Positions 11,419-25,100 of a DNA stretch of 64,000 bases are shown here, piece by piece. The first letter of the stretch is position 1; every line of letters begins with the position of its first letter. The notes beneath the pieces are model-generated. The model was given only the letters and a program-made list of their open reading frames with translations. It was not told where the DNA came from and did no database searches. Both the position numbers and the translations under genes were made by a program. The stretch is from Litoditis marina (lineage: Eukaryota > Nematoda > Chromadorea > Rhabditida > Rhabditidae). Location: NCBI GenBank assembly GCA_964036275.1, contig OZ038440.1, forward strand, positions 1,798,001 to 1,862,000, in the 5' to 3' direction.

Positions 11419-14400
11419 ATGGACGGAGAGAAAAAAGAAAAGGTTGGTTTATTGTTTATACTGTATTTTGCGCTCACTGTTTTATTCATTTTCTGACCAA
11501 AACTGTGAGAAACTATGTAACTCCACTAATGTAATACGCTGAATGTTTATCGAATACCGAGTATCGTTTTTGTATTCTGTGTTTCACAAGTTTAGTATGA
11601 CATTTCTTTTCACTAGTATCAAAGCATAGTTTTCCACAATCTCAATGAGATATTGGCAGCATTCTAATGAAAATTGCAGGCTGAATTCGCTATGTGAAAT
11701 TTATCTAAATAATCCATGGGGTGGTTTACCTACCCTTGGTCTAAGATGTGAAAAACACACTTTTTTTAGAAAACATGAGTTTTTCCTAAAAAAAACATAT
11801 ACCGAAACTTCATCGGAACGCCGCCAAAGTCTCATTGAGAGGGACGAGAACTAAATGAGACCTGAGCCATTTAAAAACGTTGTGAATTAGTGGCGCCGTT
11901 AGTTTATTCTAGTACGGAGTGTATACTTACGTAAAATCATCAACTTTCTTTGTAAGATTTACACGTTGTTCATTGTTCTAGAACATAAAAACAATGGCAC
12001 TTTACAAACTTAGCAAACAAGATCTTATATCGCCTTTTCTTCAAACTACATCCCCCCCCGTTTTGAGGTGTAGGAAGTGAATATTAGGAAGTGGCAGCCA
12101 TCTGGCACCCCTCAAGTGTGCCAAGACAAAAGACGACCCAATCAGGCACCGTAGTACTCGTAGGCCCCGCCCCCTCATCTGAAACCGACCAATCACAGCC
12201 GAGGCTGGATGTCAGGCACCCCTGATTGAGTTGTCCGCTATGAATAGGGTAGATTACAGAGTGTATTCGGAACTTCGCTCAAGTAGAGAAGTACTCCAAA
12301 TTTAGTCAAGCATCCATAAAATGAGACGTGACCGTGGACTTATTGATGAAAAGTCGAGAATTGAGCGGAAAAAATGAGGAAATTCGGCGTGCATAACTTA
12401 ATGAACCCCAGCATGATGATTTAAAGTGAAAAATGCGGATGTTTCTCTCATACCATAAGACGTGCTCATGTCAGATTAATGTGAGCAAACAAGCATCCAA
12501 AATCCACAGTTGTTCAAATTTTGCACACCCTAACAACTCAATACTCCGTGATCTCTCACACTTTGTAATGCGGAATGGAACTAAGTGAAGATCAACATTG
12601 CTCAATAGCCAGTTCAAGCTATCGAACTCGATGTGAGAAAAATGTAGCAACCCAAAACTTCATTCAAACGAAGTATGATGAGAATGAAACGGAACCAATT
12701 CAGAATCAGTTTTGTTTCAGGTAACGGAAAAGAACAAACAGCCGACAGAGGACACTTCAGAAGAGATAGACATTGAGGAAGCGGGAGAGGATGTCAGCGA
12801 AGGTTCCATCACCCCTCCGAAGCCATCTCTATTCTCTATGTCGAGTATCCTGTCCCCCTTCGACAGACTAGGTGAGCTACTGGGGAGGTATATATCGAAA
12901 AGGTGAATATTGACAATTTCGTGGGAAATTTGAGAAAACCTTATGTGCGAAATTTTGGTCATGTACAATTCTTCTGTGGTTAGAAAAATGAAGCAAAACT
13001 TTAAAAGATCACGAATGCAGCAGTAAGCCTTGGAAGGTTTCTTGTGAAACTAAAATATTCTTTCCATTCCTTACAAAAAGTAACCATTTTAACGGAACAA
13101 TTAGAAACTGGTCTCATTAAAGCGGTTGTAAGTAAGAACCCTGTTAATGAACACATTAAAACTATAATGGTACAACTTTGCCACATGCATATTACTTTAG
13201 TCAGCGGGGAATGTCAGTTGTTCTACGGTACCCGTTCATTGAGCGTGCGTCTCGCCGGCCCTTCAGTACTCAATCTGGGCCAGAAGTGGCTTTTCATGGG
13301 AGCGCCGGGCGAAGATAAGCGGTCGGTGAGAGCACTTGCCTCGTGCTCAGACTGCCTACACCGCCTCTAGGAGCACGCTCTTCTCGTGCCTCTTCTTCTC
13401 AACTTACCACCGACTAGAGTACCTGCTTGAGCTGGAGCACCCTTGGCTCTCAGGTGGTCACACTCAACCATGAGACACACACCACTCGAACCTGCCTTAT
13501 TGCCACTTTAAGAGGAGCACGGTGCAGGGAATACTATATGCTTGAGATAAACAACTGAAACTTTCTAAACGGTTTAAAACTAGTTCAATTTCGCCTGCGG
13601 GGGAAGTAAAGCGCAGTAAGGCATGTTATATTTAGTTCTCGTTAGGATCAGTTATCTTATGTTGATAATGTGGGATAACATCTTCTTCCCCCTTCTGTAC
13701 ACCTACTGCAACTCATGTATGTTGTTTGTAAACAACAAATTTTACGTATAGTTTACTTAAAAACACAAGATTGATACACACATAAGGATATATTGTGTTT
13801 GTTTTCCACTTGGTTGTAGATGACCAGAGTATGAAGTTTAATCATCCAAGTGTTTTCTGACATGTAAAAGAAAGTTTTTCTAAAGTGGTCAGATTGAGTA
13901 TTCGATTTCGTATATTTTTGCAACCGTCATCATAACTTCACTTCTCGTGTCTGACAGTATGTGCTCAATATGAAATGACAACGAGGAGTTTGCATAGTTT
14001 TGGCCTATGTGTTCTGTTAGAAACATAAAATTATTATAACTTCTTCATCTTGAGTGTTTGGCTACACCCCACCTCTCATATAGTACACATCATTCCTGCT
14101 CAGAATACTACAGTACACATTCAAACTATGATGCAATTTACGCAACTGAAACAAACTGAAAGTTATCTAATCCTACTGTAGCATTCTCAGTAGGAACGAA
14201 AATGACTATATACGCTAAAAATTCAAAGATCACAGTTTCAGCCCGAGTTCAGCAGCAACTTCTGAAAATGACGTCGTCGCCGCTGGGGGATCCCTCTCTT
14301 GCCTTCGGATATCGTCCCGGTGGCGGTCTGGCCACTTCCTACTTCGGCGCGACGCCTTTTCAGGGATATCAGGGAGACTTCAGCAGGTATTGACATCGAC

Positions 14401-17400
14401 TTCCAGATTGTGTGTTCATTGTTTGTCAATCAACTTGTAGTATAAAAATGAGTTATTCTCAACCAGACTCTGAAAACTGGTAGGAGAGTTGGAGAGTTAG
14501 AGAGCTAGGTGAGAGAGAGAGAGAAAGAGAAAGAGAGAGAGAGAGAAAGTGAGAGAAAGAAAGAGAGAAAAAAAAGAGAGAGAGAGAGAGAGAACACACA
14601 ACAGCAGAGTTAGAGAGCTAGGCGAGAGAGAGAGAGAGAACGAGAGAGAGAAAGAGAGAGAGAGAGAGTGATATAGAGAGAGGGAGAAAGAGATGATATA
14701 GATATAGTAGAGAGAGATATATACAGAGATACTACTTATTCAGCTACATGGCCAACACACCCTCTTGGTACAACGGCGGAGATCCAAGATTCGCGGCTCG
14801 TGAGTTTACAACATCGCTATATTGCTTCGCTATAACAAAACTTTCATCGCTATAACAAAGCTATTCATTATCATAAATACCCGAACGTTTTTGACATAAA
14901 AGTCCAATCAGTGGTTCATTCAATCAACTTGTTCACTCAAAATTGTACTTGCGAACTATATATGTTGGTCATAGCTGTACAAACAGCATAAACTGGGTCT
15001 CAAGTGCACAAGGTTCAAACTACACATCTATAAAGGCAAAACAAGATGAAAATATCTCTCTTCTCTGGCTAAATCTAACCCCAGTTATGTCATTACAGTT
15101 CTGCCCTGTGGTATTGATCCATCTAGAGCCGCTGTTCATGGAATTCAACTTCCGATGTCCCAGAGAAGAAAAAGAAGAGTCCTATTCAGCCAAGCACAGG
15201 TAGAATCAAGTCAAATCAAAAGCAAAAATTGAGTGAACATGAACAGAGTGCACATGGAACTACAGTAACCTTCAAGATATTCTTTTTTTTGAATGTATTA
15301 TGACCATTCCGAAGTCTCCAGTTAGAGAGGAAGCTGTTTGCAGCCTCAATACGCAACAAGTAGATTGCAAGTAAAACGTCTGAAACACCTCACAATTCTA
15401 AAAAGGCTCATTTATTTATGTATTTAACTAGTGTTAGAATAGGATAACGTCGGTGTAGTATTTTTCACACCCGGCTTCTGTGTTCTTTGCGGTATTTCGT
15501 GAGGGTGGTGATGAACTTCAGAAACAATGAGTGCAAAAAGATTTGACGATTTTTGTGGGAATGACCATTGCGATGGTCAAGTTCAGTGTTTGTTCTTTCA
15601 AGCTTCTCGCATTACTATTTCAAGTTTTTCGTAGTATAAGGGTGATTTATGCCATTTTAAGGTATATGAGCTGGAGCGTCGTTTCAAGCAAGCGAAGTAC
15701 TTGACAGCCCCCGAGAGGGAACAACTGGCTAATGCTATTCATCTGACGCCCACCCAGGTATGAGAGAGGAGAAAAGTCAGGAAGAGAGAGAATGAGTTAG
15801 AGGAAAAGAGAACGATAAGGTGAGAGAGAAAGAGAAACGAAGATAAGTAGAGATTATAGAGAGAGACTGTGAGAGATGGAGAAAAAAGAGAGCATCCGAC
15901 GACTGCATGGCACGCCGCCATAGACCACTGGAAGTGCTGGGGTTTACACATCTTTCGAGAAAACCCACAATAGATTTCGACGAGGATGACTACAATTTAG
16001 TTGAAATATGAATCTACACATATACTTCAATTTAGATGAATCTACTCTTCCAGGTGAAAATCTGGTTCCAAAACCACCGCTACAAGTGCAAGAGACAGGA
16101 GAAAGAGAAGGCCATGACTGGCGGCCATAGCGCCAGGGAGGACAGCATCACACCCATTTCCAATGCCGGCGACGAGGGGTAGGTAGTTAATTTTGATAAT
16201 AATAATGAAGATCATCAGTATAATGATGGACCAATATGGTTGAAATAGTCTGAATACAAGTGAAACATAGTACCAAGATGAATTATACCTACTATTACAC
16301 ATCAAAATTCGTCACGTACAGTAAACCGCGCCTTTTCAGCGACAAATATACTGTAAGATGCAATACAGTTTGACAAATATACTGGCAAATGCAACTAGGT
16401 AACTTTGAACTTTTCAGACCATCCACTCCGGATTCCAGCAAAAAGGACGATCGTGTTTGCTCTGACACCGAGACGGTGACAACAGAAGCCGAGGAGCAAA
16501 AGCCAATGATGTTTGCTACGGTAAATAAGAAAAGCCCTGACTCTAGTTGTAGTTTGATGAATAGAGCACCGCACAGGGGTGACCAAAAAGTTGACCGACC
16601 CCAACCCCGGTACGACCCCTCCCCCTTAAAAAATAGAAATTCACCGGAAAATACTAAATTAGTCTATAAAATTGCGTGAATTTCACGAAAATCGGCAAAA
16701 ATCTCCATTACTTCGAAAAATTTCTGCCTTCTCGGGGCCTTTACGACCCCCTACCCTTAAAAATGTTGCACGCGTGCAACTTATGGTCACCTCTGGCACC
16801 GCAGATTAGATATATACCTAAATTTCACCCAGATCAAACTACAGACACAAAATAATAGGGACACATGAATTATAGACGTCACCAGAACTAAAACGTGTTA
16901 CACAGTTATGACAAGTCTTCAAATGCTTTCGACTCATTTCGATTTCTGATATTAAATTCGATGCTCTCTTTCGCGATTTCGATTATATATTGAAGCCCTA
17001 AGTGTGCAAAATTGGTGCCCGCCGTCGTGACAGTCGGTTGTACAATAGTGTGTTTGGCTGATATGACAATTATTGACAGCCAGATAGCACCTACAGCCCA
17101 GATACCTCTTCCTATCGAAATGATCACAAGAAAACTATAAAAACTTGTACCACCTTCTAAATGATAGAGTTACCGTACGGAAATACATAACTAATGCACG
17201 AACGAACTCAAAATTCGAGATAGTCTTGTTGGGGTGGCTGTAACTGACACCAATCACCAATGTGGCCGATGCAGTCAAATTCCATACAGGAAAACACTAT
17301 TACACTAATTCGTAAATAACAAAAAATCAATCCATAATTATTTGAGGTGCCCCCATCCGTATACCCAACACAACCGGCGTTCGCTTTTCCCTTCGGCTCT

Positions 17401-17460
17401 CAACAGTATTCGGCAGCTCAGACGGCCTACTATAACCAGATCAGAGGCGTGGGATGGTGA
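11419..17460 (+). CDS. NK-2 class homeodomain transcription factor
   Basis: The C-terminal exons are clear: 14744-14799, 15099-15199, 15662-15757, 16054-16178, 16418-16520 and 17347-17460, joining in phase. The homeodomain is encoded across three exons: it begins [14 protein letters not shown], continues [20 protein letters not shown] and ends [20 protein letters not shown]. The Tyr in HRYK (homeodomain position 54) is the NK-2 hallmark that sets DNA preference. Upstream, 12721-12872 (or a later donor at 12887 or 12902) encodes an acidic segment ending in [12 protein letters not shown], which resembles the tinman (TN) repression motif. An exon ending at 14386 encodes a Gly/Tyr-rich stretch before DPRFAA. 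The proposed first exon (11419-11442) and the phase between 12.9 and 14.2 kb are unresolved: the donors leave phase 2 and no acceptor before 14386 fits, so an exon is missing or a boundary is wrong. The protein ends [10 protein letters not shown]. It could be closest to C. elegans ceh-24/ceh-22, not decided. Confidence 0.85.
11626..11853. repeat. MITE family 1, copy C
   Basis: Inverted ends: TCTCAATGAGATATTGGCAG on the left and, reversed, TCTCAATGAGACTTTGGCGG on the right, homologous to the GGCGCGCTGCCAA arms of copies A and B. It lies between the proposed first two exons of the homeobox gene. Confidence 0.6.
14485..14730. repeat. GA-rich microsatellite
   Basis: Around 240 bases of interrupted (GA)n with the segment AGTTAGAGAGCTAGG repeated twice. 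It occupies most of the intron between two homeobox-gene exons and ends directly before the acceptor at 14743. Confidence 0.9.
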
Positions 17461-17560
17461 AGAAGTTTAGCAAATGGAGAATGCTCAACGAGATCTCAAT
17501 TCAGATATTACTAGTAACAGTTTTTTGCCTATGTTGTATATTGTGAATGTAGATTTGTAT

Positions 17561-17566
17561 AATAAA
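17561..17566 (+). terminator. Poly(A) signal of the homeobox gene
   Basis: AATAAA about 100 bases after the TGA stop. It falls between the convergent homeobox and zinc-finger genes, whose coding ends are only 235 bases apart. Confidence 0.6.
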
Positions 17567-17695
17567 CAGCTATATGACTTCAATTACAGAAATTCTTTGG
17601 TTAAATGTTGCTGTGTGGACGAAAACAACTAGACACAAAGTGACAATTCTTCACTTTTTGAATAAACATATACAAATTACAAACAAATAAGGAAG

Positions 17696-20600
17696 TCAAC
17701 ATTTATTATGACCTGTGTTGACTTTATGCCTTCGCAATAGATGCACTTTCAAGTTGTACGGATGAGAGAAGGCGTGGCTGCAGTGGGGACACTCGTGCGG
17801 CTTCTCACCTGAAGACACAACTATTTTTGTAAAGTTTTCCAAATCACCACAAAACAACAGGACCCTTTCTGTTGAATAGCTGTACTGGTTGAAAAAATGT
17901 GTATTCATTATGAAGGCATTATTACACATGATTACACGTTGAACATAACTCGAGATGAACGAGACAATTTGCGACTGGATGGGAAAAACTGATGCTTACT
18001 TGTTAATGTCGGTCAGAAAGAGTATAACTCGTTTTCATCATGAATCAACAATATAACTTTTGTGAGTAATGAAATCAATGAAAATACCTGTATGTGTCTT
18101 GTTGTGTGATTTGAGGTTCGCTTCCAGCGCAAACGATCTGTCACATCCTTCGACGTTGCACTGAAAAAACTAAGATCGTGGGAAGGGAAGTACGAAACAA
18201 ACTCCACAACAATCTGAAACTGTATAAACATCGCTTTTCGGCAAGTTGCACCAAACCACTATGAGCTAGATTTTCAGGCATTGTCAGTGTCATACTGCAG
18301 TAATGAAGCGCAATCAGCACATTTTCGTGACATAGCAACGCAATACACAAATGAACACATACAAGGGTAAACAACCCAGACATTATGTCATTTAGTTAAC
18401 GTCCCATTCGAAATAATACATATATTCCATACCCTTTCTTACTATCCCTCTACTTTTCAATAAGCAACAATAACGATTTCCTAAAATTGCATCGGACATT
18501 GCTGAACTTCCAAAATTTTGAAGGAAGAGGAGCCCGTATGCTCAATTTTCTGGCTACTCATATAAGTTCCCCAGTGTATGATGTATACCTTGAAGGGTCT
18601 CTCTCCACTGTGTGTCTTGTAATGTCGGTTCAATTTGGTTCTCTCTGCAAACTGACGCCCACAATCCTCACATTGGAAATTGCGGGGAGCGTGAACTGTC
18701 GCATGTTTCCGCAGCGCTGTGCGAGAAGACAACACAGCCGAGCAATCCTGAAATCGAAGCAGGGGTGAATAGCGTCGATTTGAGGGTTTGAACAGTTAAA
18801 CATCCCCTCCACAGAAAACCAAGAAGTTATAGGCCTCCCTAGGTAATTACCCAGAAATACTGGAAGCTATAGGTTCTACCTAGCCCAGTTAGAGGAAACG
18901 TTAAGTTTTCCCCGGTCAGATAACCGGGGTATCGCGCCTATGAATCGCACATCAATAAGGTGTGTCATTTATCCAAAAGAGACCCTGTTTATTGAAATTA
19001 ACACGCGTAACCTCGTGATTTAGCTCAAAATAGGCAATATTTTACTATAATTACAAAAAAAGATCGTTTTCACAGTTTTCTGGTTATTTGGACGAATTTA
19101 CCGGAGTATACCTAAAATATGAATTCAGGAATACTAACCGTATTCAAAACTTTAAAGCAAAACTAGTTCAGAACAAATATCTAACCTGTTCGGGGCAAGC
19201 GAACTTCTCCAAGGTGATGTGTTCTGTAGAGGTCGCTTTATTCTTATTCTCTTCTTTGGATTTTCTGGAAAAATACAAATTATACAAAGAGTACCTACAC
19301 TCGTGAAAACGTGTTATTCTTCTACAATACCTTATTTCAATATTTCAAACGAGTTTCCGGAACATTGAAGTTTTTAATTTAGATGTTAGATATACTAACC
19401 TTCTGGAATGTTTCGGGTTGAGCTCAACTGGAACAGTATAAGTTTTCACTTTTACAACCGTTGCCTTGCTTTGGGGTCCTCGTGTTGTTCTGTTCACTCG
19501 AGTCTGAAACATTGCAAAATACTAATATTTTAGAATATTTCGTGTAAATTTCTGAGTTTGAAAACAAACAACAGGGAAATATAGAGTGAAGTTATTGAGA
19601 AACTAATCTCAAAACTTGACTTTATATGTAAAATTGAGTTAATGTGATCAATGACGAATGATGCTAAGTTATTTTGGTCGCGAGTTCGCAGCAAGCCACT
19701 TTTGCACGAGAGAGTGTGCAGGTCAAAGAGACGCAGACTGTTTGGGACTGTCTTCGGTCTCATTGACCTCATGCTCTCTTGCTTTTGTAGCTTGCTAACC
19801 GAAAAAGGTTGCGGCGAACGTTTTGGAATTGTGAAAGCAATAGTAAGGGGCGATGTGTGAGTGTCAAAAACGAACCTGTTGGGCGCAGTTGACAACATTG
19901 GATATCATGGCCCCAGAGGGTGCAGTAGACGTGCTGGGTAAACTAAAACTTTAAAATAAATTCGAGCAATATCTAGAAGAAATCAATTCCAATCAAATTA
20001 TCAAATGCAAATCCGAATTAACTCGAATATGCCGAGAAAAGTTTATCTATTTGAAGATGGATATTCAGAGTATTATGAATTTTGACCTGTTTAAGATGCA
20101 CATGTCATTAGAAACGCTCATTATATAACGGTACCTGTGTGTGTATGACATCTAATTGATATTTTTGATAGAACATGAACGTTTCGTTAGCAGAGCAGCT
20201 TACCTCTCAGAAGTAGCATTTATAGAAGAACTCGAGCTCAAGTGGTGTACTATCACAGAATCCTTAGAAGAATAGTCATTGCTACAACCAACCTCGGAAG
20301 CACGCTGAAAACGAAAAAAAGTCCAGATACATAACGGCAACAAGAAACAGTTGGATTTAATCGTTAAATAATGACTTTAATTTTCGGCATATTTCGATGG
20401 TTATGTAAGCAAAGTTTCAGATCAAGAACCCACCTGATCCGTTGTAGGTTCAGCAACCTTTGACATCGAAGTAGTAGCATGACTACTGGCTAGAGGCTTT
20501 TCTCCTATAGCCGTCGTCGTCGAATTGTTCAAATGTGGATCGGAACTGATGTGAGTAGCTTAAAACAGTGAAAATAAGCTTTCTAAAAATCATGATACGT

Positions 20601-21648
20601 GACCGAGTTCATAGATTGTGTGGCCAGATCCTCTATCAAAGTATTCACATTGAAAAACCGGAATTACAAAATGATGAATCAGTGAAAGAACTTAGCACGT
20701 ATGGGAAAAACTATGAAATTTGATTCGCACACAAGGTCACAAAGATTGTAATAAAAAACAACTAACATTTCTGTTGAGTATGCGCCCAGGCAACCGTTTC
20801 CAATTCTTTCCATCCCATTTTCAGAATCACACGTTTGGGGACCCAGTCTACACTGAGATTACTATCTTTCGATGGTAAAACAGACACTTCGCGAGAAACC
20901 GTGACATTAACCTGAAAAGACCTGAGTGTTGTTTTTCAGGATTTCTATTCTCGATCCTCCTCCATGGATGGGCTGTAAAAAAGTTCCTATAAAATAGATC
21001 GAAACACAATCTACTGTACTGGTAGGGTACGATCAGAAAAAAATTACCCCCCCCCCCCCCCCCCCCCACCATTTACAATATCCCCGTTCTATAGGGAATC
21101 GTATTGAGAGAGGGTAATAGTACTACCGGGAAAGACCAAAGGTAAGGGGGGGGGGGGGGGGTAATTGTAAAATTTTCCCAAAATTCGATCATGAACTTAC
21201 AAATACATCTAAATCTAACCTTTGTCGACGGTCGACTTGAGTTCGAACTGGCTATGCAGTAATTCGAAGTGACGCTTGTGGGTGCAGAAGTAGACGAAGA
21301 TGAATAATCCAACTGTGTACCAACAACTTCCTCGTTGGCTACAACCTATAAACAAAACAGACGTGCGAGGGACTCGACTCATACAAACACATTAGGAATC
21401 AAACAAAGATGATTGATAATGTTGTACAATCGCCGAACTCTTCACACTCTAATTGGAAGGGATTCTCGAGAAACACTCTTCTGCTCTGAAAGAACCACGC
21501 TGTTTTATTTTTTGTGGAATGGACCTTATTTCTGTGGAATGGACCTTCTACAAAAACAGCAAAAAATAGGACTAACCAGATTTGGAACAACCTCATAGCG
21601 AGGTAGAATAGGTGTAGTCCCAGATCCGAAAAACTCGTCGTTGAACAT
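17696..21648 (-). CDS. YY1-like four C2H2 zinc-finger transcription factor (11 exons, 384 aa)
   Basis: Minus-strand exons from 5' to 3': 21648-21577, 21345-21220, 20911-20767, 20558-20434, 20304-20204, 19933-19876, 19503-19400, 19264-19186, 18747-18589, 18160-18088 and 17808-17696. All join in phase to 384 residues. The first 260 residues are Ser/Thr-rich and low in recognisable domains. The C-terminus holds four consecutive C2H2 fingers from residue 267: CPEQDC...H285...H289, then APRNFQCEDCGRQF with H312/H316, then CNVEGC with H342/H346 and TGEKP-type linker, then CPHC with His near 370-375. The mixed spacing (C-x4-C in fingers 1 and 3, C-x2-C in 2 and 4) and the H-x-PR-x-x-x-C link between fingers 1 and 2 resemble YY1/Pho. 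YY1 itself has C-x4-C in finger 4, so finger 4 differs. Expected role: sequence-specific DNA binding in the nucleus. The REPO recruitment motif was not recognised. Confidence 0.82.
21046..21180. repeat. C-run/G-run hairpin pair
   Basis: A run of about 20 C (21046-21067) preceded by AAAAATTA and a run of about 18 G (21146-21163) followed by TAATTGTAAAATTTTCCC form inverted arms. They lie in the second intron of the YY1-like gene. Similar arrays occur at 35098-35230, 38450-38768 and 46940-47290. Confidence 0.75.
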
Positions 21649-21649
21649 T

Positions 21650-22103
21650 TAGCTCATATATATATATATATATATATTCTTAACTTCACAACAATATATA
21701 TTAATATAATTAGTAGTGCGGAGACAGATATATATTTGGATTTTAGATTTATGTACTGTATTAATTCCAACGCCTCTTTACGAGAACAGCGTTAAACAGC
21801 GGGTGATAATGGGTCTCGCGACTCTCAAATGTCGCGCGCGACAGAATTTCGTCGCACGCGATATTGCTTATTTTGAGTAAGGAACTTTATTCAGCAGTTT
21901 TCAATTATTTAGTAAGTTTTATGTTTGATAATTTGATTTTCAACTTCTCAAACTGCCCCACAGCCCCAGCTGAATAACATACACACGTATTCTCATTGCG
22001 TTTATCGTTTATTGGTTACCGTATAGAATTCTTGATTCAGTTTACGTTTTTGAACATCATTACAGTGATATGATTTTATAGGCTTCTTTACTATTGGTTC
22101 CGG
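21650..22103. other. Divergent intergenic region between the YY1-like gene and FBXW7
   Basis: Both neighbouring genes are transcribed outward from here, so this 450-bp stretch should contain both promoters. It has a TA microsatellite at 21656-21676 and a CG-rich palindromic stretch near 21823-21865 (GTCGCGCGCGAC and TCGCACGCGA). No TATA box could be assigned. Confidence 0.5.
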
Positions 22104-25100
22104 ATGGAACAATCTGAAGATGTGCATATTAGTCCCGCGTTTGAACAACTGAGCGCCGAGGCTATCAGCAGGCTTGACGAACCGTCTACTAGTGAAGAAA
22201 AACCGGTTAGTACACCCGAAAATGGCAATTATTGGTAAGACTTTGGTCCAACATCTAGATGTCAACTGACTCATACGTATCAATGTCATTTTGTGATGCG
22301 CTCATGCTCACCGCATTCCCGATCATTTCTTATGTTGTGTGCGTCAGTTGGACATTCGCGGATGGTGTGATTATCGCGTAGGTCTTCTGGCAGCCGTCGA
22401 ATATGGCGGATTCGAACTCTTTGTAAAAGTTTGGCGGGAACGGGGAACCACCAAAAAAGAAGGCAGCAACATCCTTCACTCTCGATTTCGATGTCAGTGC
22501 AACTGGAATGAACGTGTGTAACTTTGAAAACAGGCATGATACGCCTGCCAAAGTGACTATTTCTTACGTTCATCGCGTTTCAAACAGAGTTTTCGCTTCT
22601 AAGAGTGAGCGTTTGTTCTAGAAATAGGGCAAAAATGATCACGGCCACGGGTCAGCGCTATTTTGGTTTTATGGTCACAATATAAAATACAATTTTTCAG
22701 ACCTGTGCCAAAAGAAAGTCATCCTTCGACATGTCCTCTGTATCGACTACTGGGAAGAGACAGCGGGATAGGGCTTTGAAAAGGTACTTTAATTGCTGAC
22801 TGACCATTGATACTATTGCACTACGATAACCTAGTCTTCTTTGTCGGTTATCTATATTTCAACGGTGAGTTCGAAATCGAAGAAACTTGTTTCTCCAGTT
22901 CATATTTGTTTTCCTCTCCCCCTTTTCCAAGTTTCCAACCAGTCCCTTCACCGTTTTAGGAGTTGTTTATTTGTTTTAGTTATAGTGTTTCAATGGATAC
23001 CGATGACGAATTCATGGACGATAGTACCAGTGAAGATGCAGCCGAAGTGACACCTTGGGTCGAACAGTTTGAGGTACACGGCTAGTTCCAATTCCCATCA
23101 CAGCGTAGGTCCTATCACCTAAACCTAGTAAAATTACTTCCACTGCAACCTTCCTTGAGCGTTAAAACTGAAGGACACATACTTTTTGGTTTGGATTGTT
23201 TGGAATCACGTTTGGCGTGTGTGCCGTCTAAACTGATACGCATAAGGAAGGCGTGACGAAACAGATATAGTGTGAGTGATATGTTATTGAATATAACAGT
23301 TTTTGACGAGTGTGATCGCGTGTTAAATGTGTTTCATTAAAACCATTTGCTTGATATTAAAATACATCATTCCATGTTATTGTTATTTACACCCTCACTA
23401 GATACCATCAATCTTCAAGATCACGTTTCGTGATTTGTATATTCATGCTGCTCCATTTCCCACTGATAGTTTTTTCTTTACAGTCGATGTCTCGATCCTG
23501 TCAAAAATCAGCCCTGTTTGCCCTTATTGGATCACTTGGCTTACAGCATGTGCGGCAATTGAGACACCTCATTGAACCACATTTCCAGAAAGACTTCCTT
23601 ACTCATCTTCCTATGGAGGTGAATCACATTTTCGTCCGAAATTTATTTGTATAAGAAATGATCAGCTTTAGTCATTACTGGTTTTGAAGGAACATAGGGT
23701 TCACGGGTTTTCCCAGTCATTAGTTGTATATATCTTGTTGAAAATTGTCTTCCATATTTTCAAATACTTGAAAAATACATATTCGACAGTCGTAAATAAA
23801 TATCTAGTTTGACATTCTTAAATACCTGTACTGTACTGTACATACATATTTGTTTCAGATAGCACTTCAATTAGTTTCCTGTCTTCCACCGGCGGACATA
23901 GTACGGGCTGCCAGTGTGTCTCGATTTTGGCGGCTGGTATGCGAAGACGATCGATTATGGCGTATCAAATGTAATGAGAAAAAGCTGGATCGCACACTTC
24001 TTCATCAAACACCCACGTGAGTTGTTTTCGCGGAATGTTATGCTCAGATAAAATCTTTTAGGTAGTATCTGTTACTTGGTCATTTTGAACACGATTCGTT
24101 GCGAAAATCCTTCACGAATGTACGATTCCAGCGTAGTACGAAAACTGAAACTCAGTGTGAAATCCGGATCAGCGGTTATTTGGTTTTCGTGGTTTTTTAG
24201 GTGTAGTTTGATGGTTGAAAGAAACAACTGTCGAGATTCCATTTGTGATGTGAAGTGAAATTTTGCATATAATTTATAAATTAATGGTTTTCAGAACGAG
24301 AGTACAGGGAGCTTGGGAATCGACAGCACTAGCTAGCGGTGTCGTTGTTATGGATCACGTGATGGGGCCCGATCTCTTACGCCTCAAACAAGAACGTGAA
24401 GTTAAGCACGGACCGTGAGTGTTTGATTGCATCTACATAGGTGAAAGGTCACGTGCCTAAAAGGTTCCTTTTAGGCCCGCGATTTCCGTAGCCGAAATCA
24501 CCCTATGAGAGGGTACTGTTTTTCGTCTCAAATACTGGATTAAATATGTTTGTCTTGCTCACCCTTGTGCATATACTCAAGAAATGTGAAAAAACATAGA
24601 TTAGTGTAACATAGTTACAATCAAAATCAAAAACAATGAAAAAAGCTAAGTCGATATCGAAATCGCGGCCATTTTAGGGCCTTTCGGGCCCGCGTTTGCA
24701 AAATCACCCGAAATTTCCCTTTTAGTGGCTAATAGTCCCTTGACTTTTCACCTGAGTATACTATTCAATTTGTAAATCTACGCAAGCTAATCTAGTTGGA
24801 ATTTGACTGGTTTTTTTTCAAAGAAGTTTTCTGTTTTCCATTCAAATTTTCGAAAGTAGGTTGCAGATTTTCTTATTTAACAAAGTTGATGTTTCTAAGT
24901 TTCTATGCGCTGTTCACAACAACGCGTGAAAACGGCAACAATTACGTAACAAAATGAATGTTGTTCAATATTGCCTTTGTTTTGAAGGTCTTTTAATTTC
25001 AGTGTGTTTACACGCTCAAAGTGGAAGTCTCTTTTTCTGAGATACTGTCGTATCCAGGCGAATTGGCGGAGTAGGCCTATCGGTGGAAGCTGTATTCTAC

